Shown here piece after piece: positions 33,004 through 33,395 of a DNA stretch of 33,395 bases. Position 1 is the first letter of the stretch; every line of letters starts with the position of its first letter. This DNA comes from Candidatus Gastranaerophilales bacterium (lineage in GTDB: Bacteria > Bacillota > Clostridia > Lachnospirales > Lachnospiraceae), in NCBI GenBank assembly GCA_023663225.1, contig JAMPHU010000033.1, forward strand, positions 1 through 33,395. Direction: 5' to 3'. The notes under the pieces were generated by a model that saw nothing but the letters and a program-made list of their open reading frames with translations, was not told the DNA's origin and searched no databases. A program made the translations under genes and the position numbers.

Positions 33004-33395
33004 TTACCAACCTTTTATTTGTTTCACCTGTTCCGCTCGTTCTGGATCACGATGGTACTGCAGCTTGAATCTTATCGTTTCTACCACTTCTTTTCTTGCT
33101 TCATCATCCAACTGATAAAATGAAGTTAATAAGTTATCCACATCGGGCATACTGTTTTTCCCGAACAGGTACATAAGTGGATATAAGGAATTTTTCAGAT
33201 ATGTCTTTACCCGGCTGCTATCGAGAGCGCCGTGCAATCCGTCTGGGAGTGTGGGATATATTTCTTCTTCAGTAATGGTACCGGAAAACGGGCTGGCGGC
33301 GCATATTTCATTCACATCAATTTCTAATTCGTTTGCCAATCGCAGGGCAAAGTCAAATCGGATATTGGAATCCTTTTGTATAATAGAATACAGTG
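33004..33395 (-). CDS. XRE-type helix-turn-helix regulator, 5' part missing
   Basis: The frame stays open from the right edge to a stop at 33004, giving about 130 residues of the C-terminal part. The first visible residues (LYSIIQKDSNIRFDFALRLA then NELEIDVNEIC) match the end of a Cro/C1-type HTH domain: the recognition-helix end, a turn and the last two helices. The HTH start is outside the window. The rest is a helical domain with no recognised family. The gene runs towards tuf and is the only minus-strand gene seen. Its target cannot be told. Confidence 0.75.
   Translation of the reverse strand, partial: LYSIIQKDSNIRFDFALRLANELEIDVNEICAASPFSGTITEEEIYPTLPDGLHGALDSSRVKTYLKNSLYPLMYLFGKNSMPDVDNLLTSFYQLDDEARKEVVETIRFKLQYHRDPERAEQVKQIKGW

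Noticed and set aside
33004-33339. Complete small minus-strand gene starting at TTG 33339
   Set aside because: The frame stays open to the window edge and the extra residues complete the end of an HTH domain, so the gene is truncated by the window rather than short.

Overview
The window comes from a motile, low- to mid-GC Clostridia genome, most probably a member of the Lachnospiraceae. This rests on the two tandem FlgK genes, the FliW/CsrA pair next to flagellin, the RpoB/RpoC and EF-G sequence style, the L10 leader RNA, the strong GGAGG ribosome binding sites and the flagellar gene order. No species is claimed. Every recognised gene except the last partial one is on the + strand.

Region 1 (about 200-7165) is a flagellar unit headed by a textbook sigma-28 promoter: flgM, flgN, two tandem flgK paralogues, flgL, fliW, csrA. 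Region 2 (7182-10607) starts from a second sigma-28 promoter placed directly after csrA: flaG, fliD, fliS and a FliT-like coiled-coil protein. Region 3 (10619-15559) starts from a third sigma-28 promoter: a long structured leader, the flagellin gene, a strong terminator, then a GT2 glycosyltransferase with a long helical C-terminal part and a GT11-type fucosyltransferase. The last two are good candidates for flagellin glycosylation.

Region 4 (15574-32904) is a housekeeping block for translation and transcription: rpmG, secE, nusG, rplK, rplA, L10 leader, rplJ, rplL, a large intergenic region with a 140-nt hairpin, rpoB, rpoC, an inserted rmlD-like reductase gene, rpsL, rpsG, fusA, tuf. Sigma-A-type promoters are readable before rpmG, rplJ, rpoB, rpsL and tuf. 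A convergent, truncated XRE-type regulator gene enters from the right edge.

The most interesting signal is post-transcriptional. The ribosome binding sites of flaG, fliS, flagellin and the glycosyltransferase each sit in a hexaloop of the form A-N-G-G-A-G, closed by a perfect stem of 4 to 7 base pairs. The stem sequences all differ while the loop is kept. This is the known form of a CsrA target, and csrA and its antagonist fliW are encoded just upstream. The other ribosome binding sites in the window lack this arrangement. In addition, the flagellin leader contains an 85-nt cloverleaf-like fold with a possible kissing interaction between two of its loops, and the rplL-rpoB gap holds a hairpin with a 25-bp unbroken basal stem. 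I do not recognise either as a described RNA family. All structures were read by eye; no folding or database search was run.
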